Origin: Bathymodiolus brooksi
Lineage: Eukaryota > Mollusca > Bivalvia > Mytilida > Modiolidae
DNA: 64,000 bases
Reading direction: 5' to 3'
NCBI GenBank assembly: GCA_963680875.1
Contig: OY804585.1
Span: 49,709,085 to 49,773,084, forward strand
In this document: in pieces, positions 13,261-25,193 of the stretch
How positions within the stretch are numbered: position 1 is the stretch's first letter
Layout: the number at the start of each line of letters is the position of its first letter
Program-made: the position numbers and the translations under genes
Notes under the pieces: model-generated
The model's database searches: none
Told to the model about the DNA's origin: nothing
What the model saw: only the letters and a program-made list of their open reading frames with translations

Positions 13261-13984
13261 AAGCTCAATTGATTCCGTTCAGGTGAGCTCTTATTTTTTA
13301 TTTATTAATTAATTTCACTTCGTCAGTCACCACATTGTCATTGTCACACATTGCAACATGTAAATTAAACAAATTATAATCAAGGTCGGCACAAAGGATG
13401 TCGAGAGAGAGACTGAGAGAGATAAAAAAAAAAAGGGATGACATCTCGGACACGCACAAGTCAACTGACCAAAGTAGGCCTACAATAGCTGTTGGTATCA
13501 AAAGTAGTTTCTACTAAATTTGGTATATTGACTTCAGTTTAACTTTAAACTGATTAATATTCTTACGAAGGCAAGTGGGTAAAACGAGGCACGAGGGTTC
13601 CTGTTGGTAATTTGTTTTCCAACGCCTCGGAATCCTATCTGAGAAAAAATTTCTGCTGAAATTGTTTTTACCCTATGCTTTTTCAAATAAAAATGTTTTA
13701 GACTTAGACTAAAACATGTTCTGAGAGTGAGAGTGTGGAATTTGACTATGTTACGAACTTACGATTGCGAATATTGAAATATATGAGGTTATGAAGAGAC
13801 TTGTAAAAAAACATAAATCCAGACAAATAAACAAGTAGAAAGCTGTTTTTTAAATCAGAATTCATCAATTCATTTTTGTTGTACTGATTCCTTGCTTATG
13901 ACACACCGTGGTGGACTTAGTTTGAGTATCATTATTTGGAGAATTGGAGGAGAGGGGGCCAAGTTTCCTTTTGCCCTGGGGCCC
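13261..13984. other. no gene seen
   Basis: AT-rich sequence with a GA-rich and A-rich patch near 13400-13440. The 67-codon minus frame at 13298-13501 is not supported. Confidence 0.45.
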
Positions 13985-15115
13985 AAAAATTCTCTTATTG
14001 GCCCCATAGCCAGAAATCATGGGTACTTTTGCTCATGAATATTCATAAGCCAAATCGCGTCATGTATGACGTCAGCAAATAAACGTTGAACCATATTTGG
14101 AAGACGCTGATCAATGAACGCTGATGAAAACTCGTATCTATTTTTTTTTAATAATATTTCATCAGTTTTGATCATATAAATAACTTCATATTATTATTTG
14201 TGATCGTATCAAAATTAATTGTCATCATATGTTCATTAGGAACTCGATGATGTGTGTAAAAGATCGAAAATATATGCACCCCCCCCCCCCCCTTTTTTTT
14301 CACGATCAATTAAATAAATAAAAATATGTAAATAAAAAATATATTGTGCATTTTTTTTCAATATCTGCCCCACATAAGTATTAACTATGTCATTGAAATC
14401 GTTTAGTATATAGATTTCATATTGTTAAATTTTTTGAATGTGCTTACTACTAGTATTCAATGTTTTGTTGATATTGTGTAATAAACATTCATCGAATTCA
14501 AATGAATCACTATAAAAAGTTTATTCACCCTTCATGGAACCTCGACTTAATTATTTTCTATATTTAAACCGGTGTCGACAATGATTGACTATTTTTCAGC
14601 AGATAACAATTCGAGTTTTAATGAAAACACTCGTTACCCTTCAAGTGGCCCTTATAGAAGCTGACATTTCCCAAAATCGGACCATTTCAATCTTTCTGGG
14701 AACTGTGGAAACAAATTTTATTCAAATAATGTGTGAAAAAAGAGACAGATCTACACCAGAAGTTTCCGTATTTGGTTCAGAAAATAGTGTGCATCCATGG
14801 TAAACAATTAAAAAAATGGTCAGAAGTCGACTAAGATTTGAATTCTGCAGTGATATCCATATTAGAATTCACAGAAATATGCCTTGTTTTTAAAATAGTG
14901 TGGGAACCGCGAATAATTTATACATCTAGCTAAAATTTGCTGTGCTTGTTTCTACCGGTGTAATGTCAAATATTTCACCTCAGAAAAATGCCCGCACCCC
15001 CGAACAAAATATTTCTTTAAGAAATCTTTGTAAAAATTTCTGGCTTGAAGAAACCGCCATCTTGGATATGCAAATGAGCAAACTACCCATGATTTCTGGA
15101 TATGCTGATCTCGGG
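13985..15115. repeat. 1.1-kb segment bounded by short inverted repeats
   Basis: Near 14000-14035 the plus strand has gccagaaatcatgggtactt then ttgctcat. Near 15066-15105 the complement of the same words occurs (atgagcaaactacccatgat, then ttctggatat). About 40-45 bp match with mismatches. This could be a decayed inverted-repeat transposon. The interior has a 14-base C run followed by eight T (14279-14300). Small plus frames at 14585-14803 and 14942-15367 show no domain. Confidence 0.4.
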
Positions 15116-15755
15116 TACCGACCATTTTACTATAAGCGGTGAGTGGAAACTATGTTTTCTCCCACTGATATTTTATTTCACACGAACCAAATACCATATG
15201 ATTTACTTATTAAACATGCAAAATCTGTAATTGTTCTTAATCATTATATGAAGTTACGCGCGATGTTCGTTCCTATAAACATAACAGACGTAAAACAAAA
15301 TGAACGACGTTTTTTAAAGTTTTTTTTATGTTTTGTGTTTGTATATTGCGTAGTTTGTATAAAATAATGGATGTGTTTTTACACTAAGCTGCGTAATAAA
15401 TGGATCTCGAAAATTATTTTCCTTCGAATTAAAAAAATGTTGACTATTTTACATGACTAACCAAATAATTCTCAAAGAACAATTAAAAATGTCAGGTCCC
15501 AGTGTTGACTTTGTCTCATGTACATTTATCCTTTTCTTCAAGAAAAAAAATGATTTTTATTCAATCGGTTAAAAAATACAATATAAATTTTCAACAGAAA
15601 ATTATGATGTTTTGTATTTTGCTGTTTCTGTCGGATCGTTGTCTAATGGACAATTATTCCACGTCTCAGTATTTTCCATTGACCTCATAGAAGAAAAAAA
15701 CACTATCAAAACATATATATGCAAGTCGTTTTATCACATTATACTTCCATTTCAT
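15116..15755. other. no gene seen
   Basis: AT-rich sequence. The frames at 15143-15367 and 15502-15690 are short and have no recognisable features. Confidence 0.45.
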
Positions 15756-18360
15756 CTAAAATGATAAAATATCCAAATGTGTAGTTTCAGTAAGATTAAG
15801 TGCCCCATTCAGGCACTGAAGTATTGGAGAAATATAAATTATAGACGCAACTGAAATAATCGAACGTTTTTTATCCAACAATTTGAATGATACAAGTTTT
15901 CTGGTTCGGTCAAAATAACAACCATGGACAATTTTACTTCCTTTTCCGTAAGTTATACCCCAGTCATCGGTAGTGTCTTTCGTGAGAACTTGAGGACATG
16001 AACTTGCCCTAAATAGATAATAATTGGAGTCCGATTCATCCGTGTACACCGCAAGAATAGTTCCTTCCGCGATAAGGTCCGCCATTTCATACTCGTCGTT
16101 TTCCGTGCTTTGAACAGATCGAGAATTCCGGTTATTATCAATAGATATTGGAAATGTCACCTTACCTCCAATGGCATTGTTTTTACAGTTATTATGATTA
16201 CCAGTTATCTGTAATACAGTTTTCACACGTATAACACGACATATTGCGAACTGCTAAAGTATCATTATTTGATTCTGTCGAAACGACTTGATGTAGACGC
16301 CTAATGCCAGGGACTGCTTTGAATGACATATTGTTTCTGTCAATTTTTGCTACATAACGAAGGATACGGCGCTTACAATAAGTAGACTTAGTATCTTTTA
16401 AATGATTTTCACAGTAATTGAAAAATTCGGATGCTGATTGTATTATTTCGCTTCCACGATAAACTGCCAAATCCACTTGATTCTTTAAAAAGCCACCAGC
16501 GGCATCCTGCGGACCCTTAGACTTAGCATGACTTGTCTCAAAATAATTTCTTATGAAGAGATCGTAGTCATGTTCAGTGCATATGTTTTTATTAAGTCCA
16601 AAACAATTTCTAGATTTATACTGAACGGGGCATCCGTCTGTGAATTCGTGTATTACTTTCACGTTATATTGAATAGAGTCTAAATAGTCCCGAATAAGGT
16701 TTTGAACTTTTACAGTGAAAAATTGATCGTGTTTGTCATCAGGGCTAATCACGAAAAAGTGTTCTGTTACGATAAACGGTATATCGGGTAAACTTTCAAC
16801 ACCGTCAACTTCTAGAATAGCATGTCTATAAATTACGGATACATGAATGGACACCTCGGTGCGCTGAAAATATGTTTGTTGTAATTCAAACTTTTCTTTG
16901 CAACCATAATTTTCAGAATAGTCATGAATAACAACGCAGTGATTCGGCAACAAATTTTCTCTGAGGCTCGACAGCTGTTCATTTTGCCATTATGCTCGAA
17001 ATTGGTGTCCTGCAAATTTATCAAGTAACTCCTTAAATTAATTGAACATTATTCCCGGTTTTGTACATTTTCTAACAACCGTCAGTTTTTTCTTAGATCC
17101 GATCCGGGGCATCTTCCGACAAGCTCATCTCTAAGTCAGAAAACATAAGTAACTTAACCCCACATTTACAACACTCACGGTCCAAACAAGACGCTAGGAA
17201 GCAATTTTGAGCTGGATCTTTATCACAAAGTGTAGCTACAGTTATATCCGTCAGATGTTCGTATGCAAGTTATATATCATTATCATCTTCAGAAATACAT
17301 GGAATAGTATATTTTTTTCTAAATTCCATTGATTTCAAGAACAATGATCTGGCCTCTACATGGTACCGACAGCAACAGGTAATTATATCTTTCGGCCTGG
17401 CTGCACGGACGAAGTAGGGTTTTAATCTCTAAAATGTTCTTTGGCTCATTTTTATGTCGGGATGTCTTGTACAAAAGTCATTAAAAACCTCTGTCTGGGG
17501 TTTATCTAATATACATGTATATATATATGGGATGCTTTGAAAACTGTTTTGGGCCGATACGAACACGCTTCATGTCGTTTTTATTACCGTAGGGACGGGA
17601 GTTGTTCGGGTCAATCCAGAATTTGTATGCGAGTTTTCTGATTTCATCTGAAATACAGTCGTTCCTAGTTTTCCTTTCAATAAAGGTCCAACATGACTTT
17701 TCGGAAGTAAAAATTTGTGTACGGACCCGTTTTCCAGTTGACAGCCGTTTTAATGGGAGACCTATTTTCTTTGCTAGTAAAGATTTTTTATGTTCTTTTT
17801 GCACGTTTAAACCACTTGTACTAGCTGTAATAACGCTCAATGTAGTTCTTGCACAATCTGATCTTGAGTTTTTTGTTTGATCAACTAGTTCTCTTATGTC
17901 ATTTATAACGGCATTGCCAAGTTGTGTATTAGTTTTGTCTTCTGGACTCACTACAAAATTTAATTTTTCAAGAGATTTTACTGTGGGAGAATGTTTATTG
18001 TCTAGATAAGAGGCCATGACAGCTAATCTCTTCTTATGGGTTGTTGGGAGTGCCTGCTTCACTGATTGTACGGCCCGGCTTTTCTGCATCCTATTGGAAA
18101 AACTTGACTGTTTTCAAGATCATTAATGGGGGTTGTTTGAGAGTTTGTTTTAACTTTGTTTCTATACTTTCTTTTTCTTTCGGTTTCTTTCAAGCGTTTT
18201 TCAGCTTTGTCTTGTCTCTGTTTTCTCTTTTTTACAGCCGCGAGTGTTTCGGAATAACCACGGCGACATTTCCGGTTTTTGGCATTCGTGCCTTCCTCCC
18301 TTTTCTTTTCATAGTATTTCCTACATTTTTCTTTGTTTTTTTAATTTTTTACTTTTTCCA
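15756..18360 (-). pseudogene. CCCRYH-type multicopy invertebrate gene, broken
   Basis: On the minus strand a protein can be followed in pieces. It starts with a basic, probably coiled-coil region from about 18350 (KCRKYYEKKRE and KRLKETERKRKYR). A frame change near 18080 leads to a 195-codon block at 17502-18089 (KRLAVMASYLDNK, GKRVRTQIFTSEKS, WIDPNNSRP). A damaged stretch at 17030-17500 reads CCCRYHVEARSLF and DRECCKCGVK with stops. A 251-codon block at 16198-16953 carries HDYSENYGCKEKFELQQTYF, ISPDDKHD, FTDGCPVQYKSR and GPQDAAGG. A last block at 15756-16226 is in another frame. I recall this domain order from unnamed multicopy proteins in molluscs and cnidarians. The spaced D/DG/GP motifs resemble a DDE-type nuclease core, so a transposon origin is possible but unproven. 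At least three frame changes and several stops make this copy non-functional. Confidence 0.72.
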
Positions 18361-19730
18361 CATCTCCATTCTTATAGTTAACATGTTCTTAATATCTGCA
18401 ATGAAGACATTGTCAACAGTTTACAATTTAGAAATAATTTTCGCGTATAAATGAACTTAAAATGAGGTTTCATAGTTCATTTGAATGCGGGTTTTTTTTT
18501 CATTTCTTATCGAACATTCTTAATTCAACCGGATTTTAATAGTTTTAAAAAGTCAGACAGCTTACGCTTAGTTTTTATATGAATAAAACACTTTTCATTG
18601 ATTAAAAAACACTTTGCCTGTTGGTACTAAAGACATTTTTTTTTCATTTTTCTTGTTTTAAAATTAAATTGTTCATTTCCGAAGGTTTATCATCAACAAT
18701 ATAACATTATCTTACGAGTCTTTTTCCATTTTTGTTTGTTTTATGCTTTTGTTTGTTTGTTTTTGTTTTTGTTTTTTGTTTTTGTTCTTTTTTTTCGTTT
18801 GGTTTGTTTGTTGTTATTTTACTTTTTTGTGACAAACATTACGTTTCGCATAGGTTACATACACAATTGATCAATGCGACGTCGCATTGCCGTCATCATG
18901 AAAAATCACGGAGGAGGCATTTATTTCACCCTTTTTTAACGTTCCATATTTCAAACCCCGTGATTCCTATGTTTATAATTTTTGCAGATTGAAGAAGAAG
19001 AGAAAAACAACATTTCATCATTTATTTTTGATTGCTCTATGCCTTGAATTGGTATTAACAAAACCATCCGGAAAACGGTTGCCTACATTATTTTATTCAA
19101 AAATCGGACTCGGGACATTTTGTTCACTCAAAATGAAAATAATTTTTTTTTCGGATTTTGCCTTTTTTCTATTTGTCCTTTTCAAATTTTGAACTCCTTA
19201 AAAACAACATTTTGATAGCTACATTATTTACTCACCAATTTTCATGATAAAGCTGTATTTTTGTCTTGTTTGTGAAGTCGAGTTGTGATTGGATGAATGG
19301 GACACAATGTAACTGTTCTCGAACTTGCCTGGCAAATCGACAAATGACGTCATAATGACATCATAAGTTACGTCATCAAAGATTGCCACTCTGGGCACTT
19401 CGTGGCAAAAAAAATAAGAAATCGGACAAGAAATTAAAACGTTAACAAGGCTTTAACTTTTATTTGTAGCGTAAAATGTTACACGGGACAACGACTTTTT
19501 TTCATCGAAATCAACATTTCACGGCTTATAATTACAAAATAACACATTTTAAATGGGAATTAATTACAAAGAGTAATGGGGACGGACTTAGATTTTCCAT
19601 AAATATACGTTTCTCAATGCAATATTTCTTTTCTATCTTGGCTGCACGGTCTTCATAAAGCGGCAAGCTTAATAATGGTTAAACGTACGAACATCGCGCG
19701 TAACGTCTATATATTTTTTACATCTTTCAG
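18361..19730. other. no gene seen; T-rich low complexity
   Basis: 18630-18830 is dominated by T and TTTG runs, which produce the hydrophobic frame at 18732-18992. Three cyclic-AMP-element-like words (atgacgtcat, atgacatcat, ttacgtcatc) lie together at about 19343-19378. No gene is supported. Confidence 0.5.
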
Positions 19731-19890
19731 GTCATATTATATGTTATTCAGCTATCAGACAGGGTATATAATGTGACATTCCCGGCTTAGGATTTATATT
19801 CCCTGAGGCGCAGCCGAAGGGAATATATAGCATAAGCCGGGAATGTCACATTATATACCCTTTCTGATAGCTGAATAACAGATATATTAC
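19731..19890. repeat. long hairpin element 1
   Basis: Two arms of about 74 bp (19731-19804 and 19817-19890) are near-perfect reverse complements. For example gacattcccggcttag on the left pairs with taagccgggaatgtc on the right, around the centre gaggcgcagccga. Half of this hairpin plus its flank recurs in inverted orientation at about 34850-34955. Confidence 0.92.
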
Positions 19891-20554
19891 GGATTTAACC
19901 ATTGTTTTTTTTAAATACAACTTCCAACTGTATTAAATAAATTTGCCTCTTTTATTTTCATTTTTCGTATCTCTAGATGTCTGTTTCCGTACCTTTGGCG
20001 TCATTCTTCAATGACGTCAAAATATGTGTCGCGTCATATTTCATGTATGGGGGTGTCTCATGAAGGAAAATACTGTACTAAATTTCTATATCAATACAGT
20101 TTAATATGTAGTAAATTTTTGAGTATAAAAACAGCATTTAATTTGGTAAAAATACAATTAATATTCCGTATTATACCATTGATTCAGTGAAGCGTAATGT
20201 TTTGTCGTCCATGTTTTAATCGTTTTTGGGGACTGAAATATATACCCCGTCTGTTTTCCGAATATATGCTGACATTCAGGGCTGAAGAACCAATGAAAAT
20301 ATGTGTAGCAAACTAAATTCGTAATATATTTCTATAATATTTGGCGAGAGAATATAAAGAAAAAAGGGACATCACCACTCTAAAAGTTAAATGGCCGTAC
20401 CCTTAAATTTGCTTTGGTACAGAACTAATTTCAATATTGAATATAAATGAAAAGAAAACAATGACACAAACGGACTAAAAAGGAAATACATTATGAACCT
20501 GAAATTGAAACTATAGAAAGGGGAATAATCCAAAAGAAAATAAGGGAACAATAT
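19891..20554. other. flank shared with the 34-kb hairpin cluster, otherwise nothing seen
   Basis: 19975-20095 (ccgtacctttggcgtcattc, tatttcatgtatggggg, ctcatgaaggaaaatactgt) is repeated as reverse complement at about 34025-34130. The rest is AT-rich with no gene. Confidence 0.6.
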
Positions 20555-20698
20555 ACATTTACTTCCCTTTTAATAGGGAGATATGAAAATTTGTTCACTT
20601 GAGGAAATCCTATTTCCCCGAGGGTATCGCACGAGGGAAATATGATTTTTGAGAGTGAACAAATGTTCATATCTCCCTATTAAAAGGGAAATTAATGT
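20555..20698. repeat. long hairpin element 2
   Basis: Arms 20555-20618 and 20634-20698 are reverse complements (cccttttaatagggagatat against atatctccctattaaaaggg, and ttgttcact against agtgaacaa), with the centre cgagggtatcgcacgag. The architecture is the same as in the other hairpins but the stem sequence differs. Confidence 0.92.
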
Positions 20699-21512
20699 TT
20701 TATTCCACTATTCATTTACAAAATGTACATTTACTTTTTGTAATTTGTCCACATTTATATCATTCTTATGGAACATTGTTTTTTGTTACTTGTGTTATCA
20801 TGTTATGAAAATAGTGTTTCCTTTTGTATGTCTATTGATGCATGCTGTTTTAAAAGCAAGAGTTGATTAAATTTTAAGTGTCAACACACCAAGTCTACTC
20901 CAAAGATCTGTAATATTTGAGTTTGAAAAAGGAGACAAATTAAACAGTAATTTATAAGCTCGCAAAGCGAACTATTTATGACTGAAACATGGTAAAATTC
21001 AATCAATAAAGGAATAATGACGAATACCATTTACTTTGACTAGAATACCATTTACTTTGACTAAAACAGAAATCCTTATCATCCATACACTATGCCTATG
21101 AAAAAGCTTCAGCACATCAGGGTCACCGCTTTTCGAGACCCCTCGAGAACTTATGAAAAATACGGTGTACGAAAGGTATCGAAGAGCGAAATTTCGGATA
21201 GCGAGTCCGATATTTCGCTGTTGCCTATATTGTTTGCTTGTGAAATAAACATTAAATTTAATTCAACGTTCCTCTTGTTTGACGAAAGCATACAAATTAT
21301 TTGTTTGAAATGAATATTGACCAATTTCACATTAACCTAATTTTGTTGTAAGCGGCCTTAGTCCAAAGTCCAATCGGAATAAAATCCGGGTGTTAAGCGG
21401 CCTTACTGTTTGGATTATTTCATGGCGATACGCTGATTTTAGACTACCACTTCATTTTTTTTAACCTTTTCGAAGTTCTATTCAACTATATAATTTTATT
21501 CTACATTTACAC
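20699..21512. other. no gene seen; one small palindrome
   Basis: A short inverted repeat at 21183-21220 (agcgaaatttcgga and tccgatatttcgct around tagcgag) resembles a miniature of the hairpin elements. No gene is supported. Confidence 0.5.
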
Positions 21513-22112
21513 ATGGATCCTGGTGATAAAATCTGTACTATTGATGAGTTTAGATGTTGGAAACTCGAGAATCTTGACGAGAGGTCTGACGAAAACAAGA
21601 ACGAAGGCGGAGCTAACGCCAACGGCCTTCAGGCTTGTGTTGTCGGCAGGTAAGTTAAACTTGCCTTTGGTGCCATCACAAGATTATGATTTACAAGATA
21701 ACAAGAGGTTCTACGACAAAATTTTGAGTGACTGGAATTTCAGACCCCCTTCATTGGGCTTCAAATGTATTCTGGTAGGCTTGATGAACATGATTGATGG
21801 TATGCGATTTTGGACACCAATTTTTTTTTACAGACATAAAACAGTTCTTGTTAGCCCATGGTCATGTTGCATTGACAAATGACATGCTGAAAGCCTATAT
21901 GGTTGCCCAGGTCTGAATATTTTTAAGTTGGTGGTTGCAGGAGGCATATTTCCGAAAGACGAAGTCGAACAACAACAACTTGTGCATTTTAAGAACAAAG
22001 TGTTCACCATCACAGACACTGGATGACGACCCCCACAATGTATAGATATTGCACCAAAGAAGATGATGGTCTGACAGAAGGAGCTTATTGTTCTTGCACT
22101 GCAGGGTATGAA
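21513..22112 (+). pseudogene. SAP / SWIM zinc-finger protein relic
   Basis: An ATG at 21513 opens MDPGDKICTIDEFRCWKLEN. After a frame change the SAP-like helix continues (LTRGLTKTRTKAELTPTAF), followed by LPLVPSQDYDLQDNKRFYDK and then MNMIDGMRFW near 21790. A further shift at a T run (about 21825) gives TDIKQFLLAHGH and LTNDMLKAYM. After another gap, DDDPHNVWI and DGLTEGAYCSCTAG end near 22112. The last piece is the first half of a SWIM-type zinc finger (CxC), and its CxH half is not seen downstream. This SAP-to-SWIM order is known to me from expanded invertebrate families often found near transposons. A SAP motif binds DNA. At least three frame disruptions mean the copy is dead, though some breaks could be missed introns. 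Confidence 0.65.
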
Positions 22113-22267
22113 ATTTATGCATGTTATTTTTTATTCTCCATATCGTGTCTATGCAGTGCCAATTCAGGACCATTAGATAATAACAGAAGGGATTGCAACC
22201 AATCTTGGCTGAAATGTTCCTAACAAATTCATGACAAATTGTTGTAGTTAGTATGGTGTCAATGAAT

Positions 22268-22460
22268 CAGTACATTTCAATAATGTTTGAGAGATGTCAG
22301 TTCAAATCTCTCTGGAAGCTAATGATCTGCGTACATATTAGGTTTGTCAACTACTAACAATTACAATACATGTAAATAGCTTCTATAGTACAAGGTAGTA
22401 CGTTTCAATAATGTTGAAAAGATGTCAGTTCAAATCTGACTGGAAGCTAATCTGTGGGTT
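22268..22460 (+). repeat. two-copy 128-bp direct repeat
   Basis: The words tttcaataatgtt, gatgtcagttcaaatct and ctggaagctaat occur near 22275-22325 and again near 22403-22450. gttcaaatct resembles a tRNA B-box, so these may be SINE-related pieces. Confidence 0.55.
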
Positions 22461-22584
22461 TATTTTAATATATGCTTGATCATGTTGACTGCATTAACTA
22501 ACTTGGACACAAGTCTCTAGCTTAATGAAAGTTTTGAAGAACTACTCCTTTTTCAATGTGATTTTTACACAACCTCAAAAATGT

Positions 22585-22825
22585 TGTGTAATAGTTAGCA
22601 TGCTCACCTAGAATGTGGTAGATCCATGGGTTCTAGCCCTGTTTAGTCAAACCAAAGATTATAAAATTGGTAAGAATGCAGCATTAAGGAGTAAGAACAA
22701 AAACGGGTCGGGTCAGAATCAGAATAATGTTTCAGAGTGGAACGACATATCTACCCACAGACTTGTTTCAATGAACTAGCACTCTAAAAATCCAACTAAG
22801 GGTGTTGGTCTTTTCATTTTTTGTA
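22585..22825 (+). mobile_element. tRNA-headed SINE-like element, second family
   Basis: The head reads tagttagcatgctcacctag, gtggtagatccatgggttct, similar to a tRNA A/B-box pair, followed by caaaccaaagattataaaat and ttcaatgaactagcactcta, then aaaaatccaactaag. The same order is seen at 54890-55230 and, on the other strand, at 63245-63430. Confidence 0.6.
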
Positions 22826-24722
22826 TCTAAATGTGTTTCCTGTTGCTCATGCTTAAATAGTTTACACATCACATGTTATAGTTTATGTTTCTTGTTGTTT
22901 ATTGTTTAAAAATTCTATGAATAGAATGTTGTTATCCCCCATATGAGTGGTTTTTCATGTAACATTATTGAATATTTTGGGCTTTGTTCATTTACCTGAG
23001 AAAGTCTTAGACAAATATTTTGAAATTAAAGGAGCTTTGAACCTTATTACATGTAGTATGGTTTTTTTGGGAGGGGGGTGGAACTTTTGTCAGATTTTTT
23101 AACTTCTCAATTCAATAACGAAAGGTAGAGAAAATTGCATAGTGTCCCTCAATATTAACTTTTTGATGTTAAAAGCAATATAATTTTCATTCAATCATTA
23201 ACCTAAGACTTCACCAATATGAGGGGAATGTGTTTTATTACCCATTTTTCAATGTTCCAGTTCATAGTTTTGTTATTTTACAACATTGTTATTATACATG
23301 TAGCTGACCTTTTAATAATGTTTTGTTTTTGCAATAAATATTTTCTTGTTAATGAATATTTGTGCTCTATAATTTACAAAAGTTATCGAGTTGAATCATT
23401 TACAAAGTACATGTGCATGTACATAGTTTGCCCATCCAAGACTGACTTGTTCCTGAATTTAGCACTTTTTCCATACTAATCCTTTTATGTTATTATTGGT
23501 CTCCTGACATTGGCATAAACAAGAAAGGATGGAGTGCCTCACGAACAGAACCCCCACCATAATAATATGCTTGACATACATGTAAGAATGGAACATGACT
23601 GTTAATGTATAGCCTTGTATCAGGGCATACTATTTAACCCCTGTCTGTCCCTCCCTATAGTTTTGAGCTAGAGTTTTTGTAATATTGTGTAATGTGTTTA
23701 ATGTACAAATACTAAAGGTGTGCATTCTTACAGGATTTTGACTTCCAAGAAATCACAAAATGATATATAGTTGAACTATTTAAAGTCATTTTTAAGTTAG
23801 TACATCAAAAGTGTCTTACACACACAGACTTTATATATTCTCTAACAAAAGGGGCATACCAGTTTTAAGTTGGGCCTTTTAAACAGTTTTATTTGATGCT
23901 CCATAATATGATAATTTATAAATTGCATGTTTAATGTGATATAAATATGATAAACTATAAAACCATGCAGAAGTCTAACATAATGCCAACTTTAAAGCAT
24001 TAACATTACAAAGCTGGTTTTTGTACGAATACCTGCCAGTCGTTTAGGGGGAAAAAGAATTCTTTTGATTTCCCTTTTTTATTAGGAACCCCCCTTTTTT
24101 TTTGATAGTCAGACAACAAAATATACAAGATTTAGATTAATTTTCTTCAAGTTAATCGATAAGTACCCGCTAGGATGATATATTTTATTTATTCTTGCAG
24201 GTCTAGGATGTTTTGTAAACAGTACTATTTGCGAGGTTGTGTCACAATATCCTCGTAAGTTGGAACTACTATTCTACTATAGCTGAATATTTACACGATC
24301 TCTCATTATTTTCAAGATCTACGGGATACATGTAGTCATAAATTATTTTCCTAACCAACAAATTCACGAAAACTTCCTTACGACCGTGACGATATGTGCA
24401 TAACTGCCACGATGAATAAACTGTGTCCTCGTGTTTACAAATGCAATGACGTCTTGTTTACTTTTTTTTTACTCCGATTGACCTTTGAACCATAATGACG
24501 GCGGTAACGTCAAATTGGTAACCAATAATTCTCGAATCCTACACGAAAAGTAACGAGTCGCTAAAAATAACACGATTGCGCAACCCGATCGTCTGCTCTG
24601 GATTATTCCTAAAACAAACTCAAGCCTAAATTTATATTCGCTTAATCGCATCAGGTATTGATAAAATACACAATTGCCCAAAATGTCTCAAAGAAAAATA
24701 CTTTCAAAAGTTCCGTTGACCC
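22826..24722. other. no gene seen
   Basis: AT-rich sequence with small frames only (for example 23219-23479, hydrophobic, no domain). No repeat unit recognised. Confidence 0.5.
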
Positions 24723-25193
24723 CCCCAATTTACAACAAATGGTCTTTCCTACGCGGATGTGGTTAAATTTGATATGTCTAACCATGTTCATGTATGACTA
24801 TGGGATCATTCCTATTCTACAAGTATACAAAGTGTTGAGGACAACTGTACTCATGATCATTCATATGTAAAAAATACATCTGTAACTAAAATTCCTGTAA
24901 TTGATCACTCCAAGGGTGATCATAGTTATGCAGATGTGGTTAAATTTGAGGATAAACATAAAAATAAGCATGTTGGGGACCATTCCTATGCATGCACTGT
25001 GGAGGAAAGTGGTGCTCTTCATAATAAAAATAATGATAAATCAATAATCCCAAATCCTCAAATTGAACAGGGTGATACACAGGATTGTGTGATTGAAGAA
25101 AAAATAGGGTCAGTTGCGTTAGCAGAAATACATGTATTGTTTTCTTTTGTCTTTGGTAAATTATTTTCTATATATGTGCAGTCTCCTAAATAA
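24723..25193 (+). pseudogene. unknown reading frame with repeated DHSY motifs, one stop
   Basis: One plus frame reads TNGLSYADVVKFD, meets a stop after NHVHV, then stays open for about 130 codons to the stop at 25193. The words DHSYST, DHSYVK, DHSYADVVKFE and DHSYAC recur, suggesting short internal duplication. The protein is polar and rich in Asp, His and Lys, and its last 30 residues become hydrophobic, perhaps past an exon end. I do not recognise the family. A short Cys-containing segment (CPKCLKEKYFQKF) lies just upstream in a related frame. It may be a degraded exon or a retroelement gag-like relic. Confidence 0.3.

Noticed and set aside
18732..18992. Hydrophobic membrane protein
   Set aside because: Translation of T-rich low-complexity DNA.
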